From: Gracilaria vermiculophylla
Taxonomy: Eukaryota; Rhodophyta; Florideophyceae; Gracilariales; Gracilariaceae
Direction of reading: 5' to 3'
Assembly (NCBI GenBank): GCA_019155205.2
Contig: JAHNZQ020000049.1
Coordinates: 925,136-989,135, forward strand
Length of the DNA: 64,000 nucleotides
Below the pieces are notes generated by a model. The model had not been told where the DNA came from. It saw nothing but the letters and a program-made list of their open reading frames with translations, and did no database searches. Position numbers and translations under genes: made by a program. Position 1 is the stretch's first letter. The number at the start of each line of letters is the position of its first letter. Below are positions 1-10,054 of the stretch, one piece after another.

Positions 1-888
1 AGATATCACTATTAAGAGTTCTGAGCTCAAGTGAAAAGTTAAGAAAGAAAAAGTTTAGTGTAGACCACGTCATAGCGGAAAACGTTTTTTAGGATGCTGA
101 CAAACGTTATCATTGTAATGAAAAGCGGTTCGAATTGCAGGTTGTTTAAAAATATTTATAATGAATTTTCTACTTTTTGTGTGTCTTTCACTGGAACGCG
201 CCTGAAAACACATTTGGCAGATTCTGTATGCCGAAACGAGAAATGCGCATGCACAACCACGTGTTTCCGTACACGCAAATCCGGTTTTTCCCTCCGGTAC
301 CAACCCCGACGAGTTGGGATATAAGCACACAAACGCCAATCGTCAAACACATTTTGTAACCGTTTTGCGATTTGTAGGACACAGCAGCGCAGACTGAGCG
401 CTTGCGCAGGCACTCGTCGCGCAAGTGTCCAGCTTGCGCCGTTGTGTCTTGTCTGCAATCGCTCATCATCCGCTAGCGTTGTTTAAACGATCGCGCAGCT
501 TGCGCTCCCATCTTTTGCTTGCAACCGCCGAATCTCCGCCACCGTCTCCAAAAGATCCTTTGGGCTCCAAAACTGCGTTTTCTGCGTAACCAGAACCTTG
601 ATTACCGTTCTTCATCGCACAGCTTGTTTTGGGGCTACGTACGCAAATTTTTAGCGCGTAGCTTTCTCTGTTGCACCAGATTCGCTGTTTTACGCTTCTC
701 CGTTTAGTGGCTACCGTTCAAGAAGCGTTAAATTGTCGGCTCAGGTACACCTCGAAAGAAGCATATCATCGTTAAGCACCACGATATTCCTCTAGTTTCT
801 GCCTGTGCGAAGCTACCAGGGGGCCGCCAATTCATAGAGTTACGAGAACTGCTCGTTTTTTCGTGACCAAAAACTTCGACCACGACAC
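1..888. other. No recognisable gene
   Basis: Only short overlapping reading frames on both strands, none with a recognisable domain or codon pattern. The outer end of the Harbinger-like element that starts further right could lie here, but I see no terminal inverted repeat. Confidence 0.5.
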
Positions 889-2133
889 ATGTCAGGAGTA
901 CCAAACGAAGATTGATCGACACCCATACATTTGACCAGTGTTCAGCCGATCCAAAATGTGTCCCAATCTTTGCATCCGTACGCCACTCGCCCAAAACCTT
1001 TACAACCAGGAGAGAATGTCGGCGATAGAGCGCTTGCCCCTGAACAGCCTTTATCCCTGCCATCCAAAAACATCACATCTACGAATGCTTCATGTCCTCC
1101 ACAACCTTACGAGCTGCCAAACACTTGCCACCCATAGCCAGTTCCTCCTCATCATGTACGACCCAACGTATCACCGCTCGTGACATCAGGTGGTGATGTC
1201 GCCCCGCGAGTGCCCCAGTCATTTTGGAACCCGTTGCCCCCTCGTCCTGCGTTTCTGAACCACAGGAAGAAAGCTGCAAACAAGAACGAAAAACATAGTA
1301 CGGGAAAGAGCTTGGCTGGGAGAGGTAATGGTTTCATCAGAGCGGAATTAGATTGTTTGTTAGATTTGCTTGAGGAGCAATTACCTGTCGATGAAATGGA
1401 ATGGGATACAGTAATGAGGACTTACGTGTCACGATTTCCAAACACCGAGCGCAATTTGGATTCCCTGAAGCGCAAGTTTTAGAGCTTACATCTTCAAACT
1501 GTCCCCACGGGAGATCCCACAATTCCACCGGATGTTAAGCGGGCAAAAGCGATCCGGGAGCAAATAAGGCAACGTGAAGATCTTGGAGATGGTGCAGAAA
1601 TAGATGTTGATGTGAATGAATGCATACCAGAGTTTATCATCCCTCCTGGCGGCTGTGGTGGAGACATTGACCGCTCTTATCGCAATCCAGATATTCACAA
1701 AAACCATGAGGTTCAGAGACATAAACGCAGCCATGGTGGCACGACAGAGGTAGTAGACTTCGAACCGTCACCGTCACGATCTATTACACCGAGGCCTTAA
1801 GTGCAAAAACAAAATCAACGCAGTAGTGCTTCCCGAAAAGAAGGAGAAAGGCAAGAACAGGATTTGATGGGAATGTACAGAATGAATATGCCACAAAAGC
1901 AGAACCGAAGAGAAGATGAGTAAAGGTTACGCATGCTGCAGCGAGAAGAGGACAGGGAAACGCGAGAGGAACAGCGACGTGAGCGCGGAATTGAGCGTCA
2001 AGAAGAGAAGAAAAGGCGCGAGAGTGATCGTGAAAGAGCCAAAGAAGATGCGCGACGACAAAATCAGTTTATGCAAATGATGATGATTACCTTATTCAAA
2101 GGTCACGTTGGTGATAGTCTTAATAATCAATGA
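889..2133 (+). pseudogene. DUF6818 / SANT-like DNA-binding protein of a Harbinger element
   Basis: One reading frame stays aligned from an ATG at 889 to 2133 (about 415 codons) but is cut by five in-frame stops: TGA 913, TAG 1135, TAG 1480, TAA 1798 and TAA 1921. Around 1320-1600 it reads as the DUF6818 fold: a helical segment (ELDCLLDLLEEQLP), then LDSLKRKF, then PTGDPTIPP and REDLGDG. The N-terminal third is proline-rich and unstructured. From about 1930 the frame is a strongly charged Glu/Arg coiled coil, followed by a short hydrophobic tail. Proteins of this type are usually small helpers of Harbinger-like transposases. There is no indel; all damage is nonsense, and each stop can come from CGA, CAG or CAA by one C-to-T change. 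Domain assignment is from recalled family pattern. Confidence 0.72.
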
Positions 2134-2138
2134 TGGGT

Positions 2139-3240
2139 TTAAATGTTTAGGTCTTCTCGAAGGGACAAATTTGCCTCCACACTTAGAGAGCGCATGAAGG
2201 TTGTCTGCTGCTGATTAAGCCCAACCATACGAGCTCTTAAATTAGAAGGTATGACTGTGCTTAGGATCATAATTTTTCTCTTTCCTCTTATTTCAAAGAC
2301 AAATCTGTCCTTCATGCGAGGAAAGGAACCTTGAAATGCGCGCATTCCCCACTCCGTCACTTGTCGAACTGATGTGGCTTGCTTCATTTTTGTTATATGA
2401 GCAGGACTTCTTCAAAAGGTGACGTGATCCTGTACAGATGTGATCAGGAAGGAATACTGTGCTTTAGAAAACGCCGAATCAACAACACATCGTCCTCCAC
2501 AAAAGTCATATATACTTTGTAGCTTAGCATATACCTCTCCCCACTCCGCAATCGTGCTGTCGTGCATAGAACCTGGGGCGTTAATCGCACATGAAATGAT
2601 GCAACCATTGGGAGCAAATACCAAAACGTTACTTACACAATGGTCGTGTACCCACCCATTGTAAAACATATTCTGAATAACATTTTCTCCTGATTGCTCT
2701 AGATATAGCTTAACGCAATCTGCAACAAAATAGACATTAGATAACATAGAGTACTTCGAAGAAAAAGATTGCTGAAACTGTTTGATTTTGTCCAATCTAG
2801 GCAATTTGACAGCCGCGTCACCATCTGAATGTAACCGTTTGACCAACAATTGTCTCCCAAACCTAAGAAACAAAGAACATACTGAGGAAATAACCCAAAA
2901 CAGCAAACATAGAACCATAATTGAACCTCTTGTTCTCGTGAATGCGAGGTTCAGCCCCAAAACACTGTATTGCAGAAAGAAGGTGAGGTTTTCCTCGACG
3001 AAGTATTCAAATGGGAAGAAGACGCACACAGCCATCACTGTTATAAGGAGAGTATTTGTTGTACAGCTCTGAAAACCTTGGGAGAATGTAGTGAAATGTT
3101 CTGTAGTCGAACCCCGTCAAATTTATAAATGAATGATCCCATCCTGAGACAAACAAGAATGAAAACGCAGACATAGAAGGTGATTGTAATGCACGACGTG
3201 ATATACGCCGATCTCTTCTAAGGCGGCCCTCTATTGTAAG
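2139..3240 (-). pseudogene. PIF/Harbinger DDE transposase
   Basis: Read right to left. A first segment (about 3240-3000) contains INLTGFDYRTFHYILPRF and NKYSPYN, typical of the region before the catalytic domain. A TGA and a frameshift near 2960-3000 then lead into a frame that runs 3038-2139 with one further TGA at 2412-2414. That frame carries AFTRTRGSIMVL, the first Asp region (VADCVKLYLEQ, where the usual DG is DC), FYNGWVHDHCVSNVLVF, NAPGSMHDST with the second Asp, VVDSAF, and VTEWGMRAFQ with the final Glu. These match the DDE_Tnp_4 superfamily nuclease that cuts and pastes PIF/Harbinger elements. The protein is inactive as it stands. Both TGA codons could derive from CGA. Confidence 0.82.
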
Positions 3241-3569
3241 AAAGTGATTTAGCCGTTTTTTCTGTTGACATCTTAAGTGCTTGCGTTGAAAACGTAGGAG
3301 GAGAAGTAAAAGAAGGGATTATGACATGGATGTTCCGATCTATGAATTTGGATTGCTCCTGATCGTGTGCATGGTACATACGATCATCCGATGGGATGGA
3401 CCAGTCGTTTGGAACGCAAGGTTCTCCTTCAGACTCGTTATGCACAAAGTACGAAATTGGATTTCCGTGGCCAAACAATAAGCGTTTTTGAATTATACCT
3501 CCACAATACGTATGGAATAATACATGTTTTCAGGAGCATTCCACTAATGCACATATTATGTGGCACATG
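3241..3569. other. No recognisable gene; possible 5' flank of Harbinger transposase
   Basis: An 86-codon minus-strand frame (3218-3478) is open here but matches nothing I know. The stretch probably holds the unfound end of the Harbinger-like element and a few bases of original target DNA before the piggyBac-like insertion. Confidence 0.4.
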
Positions 3570-3573
3570 TTAA

Positions 3574-3800
3574 CACCATAACACTTGGGTGACGAATTTT
3601 CGTCACCGTATTTTTTGGGTGCACTGTGTGATTTGGTCCCACAGCAACCTGCGTCGGTGACCGTGCGCCATGCTTGGATGATCATCACCGACCGTCTGTG
3701 TATTCCCCAAGCATGTCACCCTGGACTAAGCTGGACAAGACGGGCTTTTCGGCTCATCTACGAACCATTACCCAGTTTCATGCCCTTCACTGTCGTTCAA
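3574..3800 (+). repeat. Left terminal inverted repeat of the piggyBac-like element
   Basis: Matches 8263-8489 in reverse complement over its full length, with scattered substitutions. Close to the tip is a near-perfect palindrome of two 9-base arms, GGTGACGAA and TTCGTCACC, separated by two T. The arm carries many copies of GGTGA or TCACC, plausible binding sites for the element's transposase. Confidence 0.93.
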
Positions 3801-3859
3801 AAGGCGTAGACGTAAAGTTGAAACATTTGTGCCAAGCCCTCTGAAAAAATAGAGCTGTC

Positions 3860-6800
3860 TTGCTACACAAAATCACCCAACCATCTCCAAAAGCACTATG
3901 TCTGAGGCACATGAGCAGCAGTGGCTACCGTCACCCAACCAAAACAGTTTCTCTCCAATCCCTTTTAACATTTCTGAAGACAGGGCTCCAGAAAATGATC
4001 TTCCAATACTTCCCTAAAGGTAAAGAAAACCATGTTACATCTGAAGAAGAAGTATGCATCCTTCAAGCTGAGTGCGCCATCAGAACATATGAAAATACTC
4101 AGTACAAAACCTCAAATGCAGTTGAGGCACGTATTGTTGCGATAGAAGACGTCTGGCCATCGCCGTTCAGCAACGAGATGGACTCTACCATGGATTGTAA
4201 CTTGGATTCCAATAATATCTTGGAGCCGGAAAACAATTCAAACAGTACTTATGACAACAATAGAGGCCATCTTGGACAAGGGTTAAAAGACTGGACATAT
4301 TTATCTCCTTTTGATTCGATCGACATAGATTTTGATGGAATCAATGTCCAAATTGGTCAGCAATTTGTTTTCGAAGCGAACGCAGTTCTTCAAAGCGTAA
4401 CAAAAGAAATAATGGAGGTATCAGAAGATAAGAGAGGCGTAAGTGAATGTGATCTTTCCCGCCTAGCTAAATTTGATGTTTTTCTACCAGAATACATATT
4501 GGGAAAGCTAGCCTCGAATGTAAACAGGGTTTTGAAAGCGAAAGGGCAAAAGAGCACGACCTCTGTTGAGCTCAAAGGGATCATAATTTTGCATCTTATT
4601 GCGGCTTTTTATTCTTCATGTGTTTCTACCATGAATTCGAAAGAAAACAAGGAGTTTTTCTTTCAGATTGGTACAACTGGAGAACGGTATACCCAAGTGT
4701 GGTCTGCGCTCGGTTGTAATGTCGGGAGAAGACAGCGAGTAGAACAGTGTGGTAGTGGTTGGTCGAATATACCCCTTCGAGCGAACTCTTTGGTGACGGG
4801 GTTGGAAGATGAGTTTGCGGCAATCAATAGGCTGTTTTTCTTAATTTCGCAACAGAAAATACTCAGTCTCGACCACGATCATTAGAGATTACGATCTAGA
4901 GCGGTAGCCCAGTTAACGGCAATGAGTCGCGTGAACAATTCGAAAAAGGCATTAGGTCCAGTCAATAATGCCATTTGTTCTGCTCTGAACCCTGTCTTTC
5001 TTGCCAGTCACTATACACCAACAGGTGAAGATTCAATCGATATATGGGAGAGGCTCATACAATTGATTCAAGGGGTACCAACAACGGGGCCTGTTCGACC
5101 GATGACTGACCATAAATTTGCCGCTGATCGTGGTTATAGCCACCAATGCGCAATTGACTTTCTGAATGACAGACTGGGTGCTACTGTGATAGGCACACAC
5201 AAACGCTCTTTGGACTATCCATTCATATTTGGCGACGGACTATTACGGTAACGGCAGAAAGGTGTTGAAGTCAGTGAAAAGGGCTGTCGTGCAATTTACT
5301 CAGACAGACGTGAGCCTCACTCTGTGTCTGGCCGCCCAGTGGAACCTATTGTATACCAGTAGAGTTAAAGTGGGCGTGTTGCTGCTGTTTACCACAACAA
5401 CGATGCAATGATTAAAGCATCAAAGTTCAACTTAATACCGAAGACCAGATTCAGATCATTCAAGTGCCGCGAACATCTTGAAGAGTTTCATCCTGTGCAT
5501 GAGAGAGTTGAGGGGGTTTCAAAGAACAATTTCCCTCCTTACCAAAACGGCGTCTTTCTACCATATCAATCCCGTTCAAAAGTGTCATAAGTACTCGGCG
5601 GGGTAACGGAAATCACTGGGCTACAATCCGAAGATCCGGGATGGTTTTTGGCAAGGGCCTTTCACTTTACTTCGCAAACTACGAGCAATTTTCTTCGCGT
5701 TCTTGCGAATAACTATGAGATCAATATCCACGCGTTAGCGGAGTAGGTGCAGGGTAAGCTAACAGGACACGGTATCTCACGTTTCCCGGAAAGTGCTGAA
5801 GAAGCTAAAAGCGTTTTACGATTGCACTTCCAAAGTCTGTGTGAAGTTCTTAATATGAATACTGCGTCTGCTTCTGTAGAAAGTCCGTTTGAGGAAACCA
5901 AGGCTTTTCCCTTGTCCTATACAGTTCAAGGGTTAAACAGGAGAAAAAGAGCGGATCATTTGTCAGCTATGAGCCGTATTTGTTGTTCCTTTTCTAGCGC
6001 ACAAAAGAAAGGGGAAGTCATTGACAAAATCATAAAGCTGCAAGCTGATGTTCAAAGCGGAGCTGTTACGCTACAGGAAACTCGTTCTGAGCCCCTTTTT
6101 GAGGAGCAACAAATCCAGGCCGAAATGAAGAAGCTACGGGAGGACTTGTACAGAACGTCGTTGGATTCCTTGGTGATGAAGCCGATTGTCAGCACGGCTG
6201 GAATAAAAGAAGGTACGTTCAATGAAGCACAGGTCCTTAAGGCACTACCGCAAATCTTAGATTGCTCTAATATCAAGCTATGGAATTCAAAAACGGTGAA
6301 TCAAGGAGAACGTAAACTTGTCGTTGACTGCATTAGGACGGTAGGGCTGGTATTGTCGCGATCTAATGCAATAGTTTCCGACATTCCCGACGTTTAAATG
6401 GTTTACATTGACGGTGAACAATGTCGCACAGTATGTGTTTTGGAGTTCAAGACCATGACCGCTTTACGTACTATCGAGTCTACAAGAAATGTTCGACGTA
6501 GATACGGTGCTGCCAATTTTATTCGTGAGGTTTGGCGCAGTGCAGATGCTGCAAATGCTTCTCATGATCTGGTTCTATCAACGGAATACCGACTACAGTA
6601 CCTGCACCATGCTATGTGCCTTCAAACGAAAACTGTGTGCTTTTTGTTGTAGCCAAAGGAAGTAACTGTGGAATGGAAGAGATACTTTATGTCGCTCTTA
6701 TTGAGTTTGTTACGTCGATACTTTCAAGTTAGAGAAATATATTAGCAGCAATACGTGCAACTGCTTTTGATTGGATTGGAAAAGAAGCCCGACATATTCC

Positions 6801-7650
6801 TGAGGAATACGATTCTATGTTGAGATCCTCGCATGCAACAGATCTTCATTCTTACACATCCTACTACAGTCTCAGCCAGGCTTATCGAGCTCTGGTCAGG
6901 CAGCAGGGTACACTTCCACCAGCTCGTATGATCAGACCCACCGTTCTAGTCTTTTGGAATCACCTGAAAGGCGGCGTTGACAAGTTCAGTCGCGCACTAA
7001 CCTCGCTTTGTTTAACAATTGCTTCTGAAAACCCAATCGTGAGCATCATCGGAAGTCTTTTGTGTGCCCAGGTGAACAATGCAGCAGTGAAGCATAGATT
7101 ATCTTGAGCGAAAAATAGCGGTGCGCTCCCTGACGACCTCGGTAAGGTTACAAAAACGTACGGGTATCGGGAGCTTCGTCGTAATGTTTCAAAATCATCA
7201 TCATTTCCCGACTATGCTCGTCAAATTGCAAAAGAATTCATAGTTTTATGGCCAAATAACTGTTCAAAACAGATTTCTCGAAGCCAAAACGTTGTTAAAA
7301 GTGTGCAGGAGCAATCGCGTGAGAGCAATATTGCTCCATTGTTCAAACGGAATGTCGTCGAAATGTACAACAGGATTCATGAAACAGAAAGACGTTTGTC
7401 GCGCTCACTACCACATGAAAAGGTTAGATCGAGACCTTCATACTGTTGTTTGTGTTCGTACAGTCACAGAATTCGTAAGAATGGGAAACAGTACAGAAAG
7501 AAGGGAGGTTCAAGGCAAACACAGTGGTGCCGCACATGTAGACACGCAATATGTTCAGCATGTTGGAATCCATGGCACAATGATCGAGTGTTAGTAAGAG
7601 CAACAATTTCAAGTCATGAACTCGAAAAACTTAAAAAAAGTCCATTATAA
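3860..7650 (+). pseudogene. piggyBac-type transposase with embedded nuclease-like module
   Basis: About 1,260 codons that would cut and paste the element. The three catalytic Asp positions remain: SLDHDH (Asp codon 4871), ADRGY (5126) and KGGVD (6979). A C-terminal zinc-binding segment follows at about 7440-7590, with CCLC and CRTCRHAICSACW. Between the second and third Asp lies an unusually long insert. In it, PDV (Asp 6389), LEFK (Glu 6443, Lys 6449) and RLQYLHHA (about 6590) resemble motifs II-III of PD-(D/E)XK/YqaJ-type nucleases. The frame is broken by stops at 4883, 5249, 5360, 5366, 5588, 5744, 6395 and 7105, and by two frameshifts near 6640 and 6740. The DDE assignment is solid; the nuclease reading is inference from short motifs. 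Confidence 0.8.
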
Positions 7651-8059
7651 GGCCTCTTCTACGAAGGTTTTCATATATATTATCCCCATCTTCTTCGGGG
7701 AGAGAGGATGAATCATCCATAACAAACTCATTTCTAGAGGAGAGTGACGGACTGGAGCTGAATCCCATGCATGGATGGCCGACGTCCTTGTACCTGGGGT
7801 AGTAGTCGAAGTAGGAATCAGTACAAAAACGGCTTTGCTCGCACTTGGCGATGGCGATGGAGACGGCGTTGAGGCGAGGGCAGAAGTTGTAGACGTTACA
7901 TGCATGAGTGGCCGACGTCCTTGTACTTGGGGTAGTAGTCGGAGTAGGAATCAGTACAAAAACCGCTTTGCTCGCACTTGGCGATGACGATGGCGTTGAG
8001 GCGAGGGGAGAAGTTGTAGACGTAATAAAAATCGGCATACCGCTGTTCGTTTCCATCAT
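7631..8059 (-). CDS. Hypothetical antisense ORF inside the piggyBac-like element
   Basis: A 142-codon frame opposite to the transposase, overlapping its last few codons. It is rich in Ser, Thr and Pro in its first half and ends with an acidic stretch (SLPEEDGDNIYENLRRR). It runs straight through both copies of a 133/127-bp tandem repeat, though in different phases, so part of its length may come from the repeat itself. No domain recognised. It may be a second element gene, or simply chance. Confidence 0.2.
   Translation of the reverse strand: MMETNSGMPIFITSTTSPLASTPSSSPSASKAVFVLIPTPTTTPSTRTSATHACNVYNFCPRLNAVSIAIAKCEQSRFCTDSYFDYYPRYKDVGHPCMGFSSSPSLSSRNEFVMDDSSSLPEEDGDNIYENLRRRGLIMDFF
7769..8035. 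repeat. Tandem duplication, two copies, period 133 bp
   Basis: The phrase beginning GGCCGACGTCCTTGTAC occurs at 7777 and 7910. The second copy has lost 6 bases (a GATGGA unit) and has a few substitutions. It lies in the non-coding right part of the piggyBac-like element. Confidence 0.88.
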
Positions 8060-8262
8060 CTAAGCATAGAAAAGCATTTTCTCATGTTATATGCATTCTG
8101 CACCGTGAATGGATTGTTTAGAAGCTTAGGCATAAGAAATGGTGACAAGGTGGGGGAAGGTAGATAGTTTTGTCCCAGAGCTAGGTTCTCTTTTTCCTAA
8201 ACAAAGTCACGACGTAGAGAATTCATGTTGTTACACGGCAAAACTCTTCATGATTCGTTATA

Positions 8263-8489
8263 TTGAACGATATTGAAGGGCATGAAACTGGCCAACGGTT
8301 CGTAGATGAGCCGAGAAGCCCGTCTTTTCCAGCTCAGTCCAGGGTGACATGCTGGGTGAATTCACCGACGTTCGGTGATGATCACCCAGGCATGGCGCAC
8401 GGTCACCGACGCAGGGTGCAGTGGGACCAAATCACCCAGTTCACCCAAAAAATACGGTGACGAAAATTCGTCACCCAAGTGTCATGGGG
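8263..8489 (-). repeat. Right terminal inverted repeat of the piggyBac-like element
   Basis: Reverse-complement partner of 3574-3800. It keeps the tip palindrome and more of the GGGTGA/TCACCC motifs than the left arm, which has lost some to single-base changes. It ends at GGGG before TTTA (8490-8493), probably a mutated TTAA duplication. Confidence 0.93.
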
Positions 8490-8493
8490 TTTA

Positions 8494-9694
8494 GGGCCGA
8501 AACAGGTGGACATTATAATCAAAATGTCAATTTTTTATTTATTATTTGCACTAGAAAATTGGGAGATCGCAATCCAATAACGATACAGAAGCAAGCGACG
8601 AAGACATTTAGAGGTGCAGTTCAAAAAACTTGTGGGTGAGGAAGATACTGTCGAAAAAGACATTTCGGGCTGATTACCGTATATACTAAGCAGATGTGTA
8701 ATACGTTGCTCAAGGCGTCACTTGTTACTTATTACTTGGCAGTTGGACGGTGGATCTACTCTTCCCATATGTGCAAATGTACTTGAGTCTGTGTATTATG
8801 TTGCAAAGTATTCACGGAACTGTTTGCTGTATATGTATGTATATAATATTTGTATTGAATTTCTAAGAGATCAGCTTCTAGAGAAAATACAATCAATAGC
8901 ACGACGCGTTCCGGTCAGCACAACGTCACAGAGCTATGGTTTTGGATGGGCTCCATAGAAAAGTGACCTCTATGTTAATGAACTCTTTGTAACCCTGCGA
9001 CATTTAAAACCAAATATTCCTTTCGATATATTCGGTTTTTCTGAAGTACTTACATAAAGTTGCTGACGTTTTCTTCACAGTGCGTCATTTACTGTAGATC
9101 TTTTTGGTATTGCGTAGCGGCCAGGGTGGCATCTCAGTTTTTTTGTTTTTTAAAATGGCCCGCAGAAGCGCCATATCACAAACGCACAAAGTAGACGTTT
9201 GATATGAGGGAGTTGAGTATTCGCCCGAATGGATGCAACCGTAGAATTCATGTACGGTTGTAGCAAAATACCAGTATTCAGTGACGTCTTTACTGCAGTG
9301 CATTGAAAATGCAAATGAGTCTATGAAAAGACGCAACATACCTCCCGCAAAATATGAAGTCGCTCATGCATTGAGTGCCATACCGAGCTCTACGACTGTA
9401 GCGATCGCCAGACCTGATGGAATGCCTCGGTCTTGAGAAACATCACAGCAATCGTTAATCGAATTGAATCCACTAACCAATGATACAACACGGAATCAAC
9501 ATATGAACGCTACTACCATTGTTGAAGCAATTGCAGAAAAGAAAGGAAACCGCCAAAGAGCAGGCCCTGAAGCATATCAAAGCCCTATATACTCATCTAA
9601 TAGGGAGGTAGATAGAAAAAAATTGGGCCGGAAGACCTTATGGTCCTTCAAGGGCACTTGTACTCTTTTTTGTGCCTGTACAGTTAAACCTTTG
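8494..9694. other. No recognisable gene
   Basis: Between the piggyBac-like element and the left copia LTR. Only short frames without recognisable features, including a 97-codon frame (9464-9757) that runs into the LTR and is not credible as a gene. Confidence 0.5.
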
Positions 9695-9699
9695 TATCC

Positions 9700-9927
9700 G
9701 GTCTCAGAGACTTTGAGTCTTGGCATCTTATTTAAATTTGTATATCTATATATATAATGAGAACTGGTTTTGATAATTTGTATATGTCTTGTTCACGAGA
9801 GCATATATCGTAGTTCCCTATGCTCTCGTAAATCTCCTATGCCTACAAAGACAGGGCATTGAGTTAATCACTGATATCTTAAGGCTCTGAGCTTCCATTA
9901 TCTTGTTTCCACCTGTTCATCCTCTCA
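9700..9927 (+). repeat. 5' LTR of the copia element
   Basis: Aligns with 14570-14797 over 228 bases. It contains a TATATATATAA stretch near 9750, a plausible promoter, and an inverted pair ACGAGAGCATA/TATGCTCTCGT that could form a hairpin in the R region. Confidence 0.92.
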
Positions 9928-9930
9928 AAA

Positions 9931-9945
9931 GGTTATGGGCCCAGC
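9931..9945 (+). other. Primer-binding site for the anticodon half of initiator tRNA-Met
   Basis: GGTTATGGGCCCAGC, three bases after the LTR end, is complementary to the anticodon stem-loop of eukaryotic initiator tRNA-Met (GCTGGGCCCATAACC, with CAT anticodon). Drosophila copia is known to prime from such an internal tRNA half rather than from the 3' CCA end. The same 15 bases occur in the TRIM elements of this window. Confidence 0.85.
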
Positions 9946-10054
9946 CCACGTTAGCGTGCGGTACACCCGTTTATATCTCTCACCTTTATTTCAATTCCCC
10001 GCATAGACATGTCCTTCTTGACAAGACACCCCTGTCCATACGGAAGTATGCGTC

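Larger units (their letters stand above)
889..3240. mobile_element. PIF/Harbinger-like DNA transposon, decayed, ends not found
   Basis: Two convergent broken genes meet tail to tail, with only about 5 bases between their stop codons. One is a plus-strand DUF6818/SANT-like DNA-binding protein and the other a minus-strand DDE transposase. Autonomous PIF/Harbinger elements are known to carry exactly this pair (a Myb/SANT-like protein that helps the transposase, plus the transposase), so I read the two as one element. I could not find matching terminal inverted repeats or a 3-bp target duplication outside the genes, so the true borders are unknown. Its right side lies close to the TTAA target site of the next element. 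Confidence 0.7.
3574..8489 (+). mobile_element. piggyBac-like DNA transposon, complete length, coding region dead
   Basis: A 4.9-kb element bounded by 227-bp inverted repeats. The left end is preceded by TTAA (3570-3573); the right end is followed by TTTA (8490-8493), one base from a TTAA duplication. The tips match (CACCATAACACTTGGG on the left, CCCCATGACACTTGGG on the right read inward). TTAA target use is the hallmark of the piggyBac superfamily and agrees with the transposase inside. A 3-base TTA duplication shared by both flanks could also be read as a Harbinger-type site, but the protein favours piggyBac. The interior holds one long broken transposase frame and, near the right end, a 133-bp tandem duplication. 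Confidence 0.85.

Noticed and set aside
889..2133. Stop-codon reassignment (TAA/TAG as Gln)
   Set aside because: The intact host genes end normally with TAA, TAG and TGA, and TGA also interrupts the pseudogenes. Ordinary decay explains the stops.
3570..8493. Harbinger assignment from a TTA duplication
   Set aside because: TTA does flank both ends, but the transposase has the piggyBac DDD layout and C-terminal zinc segment; TTAA with one mutated base fits better.
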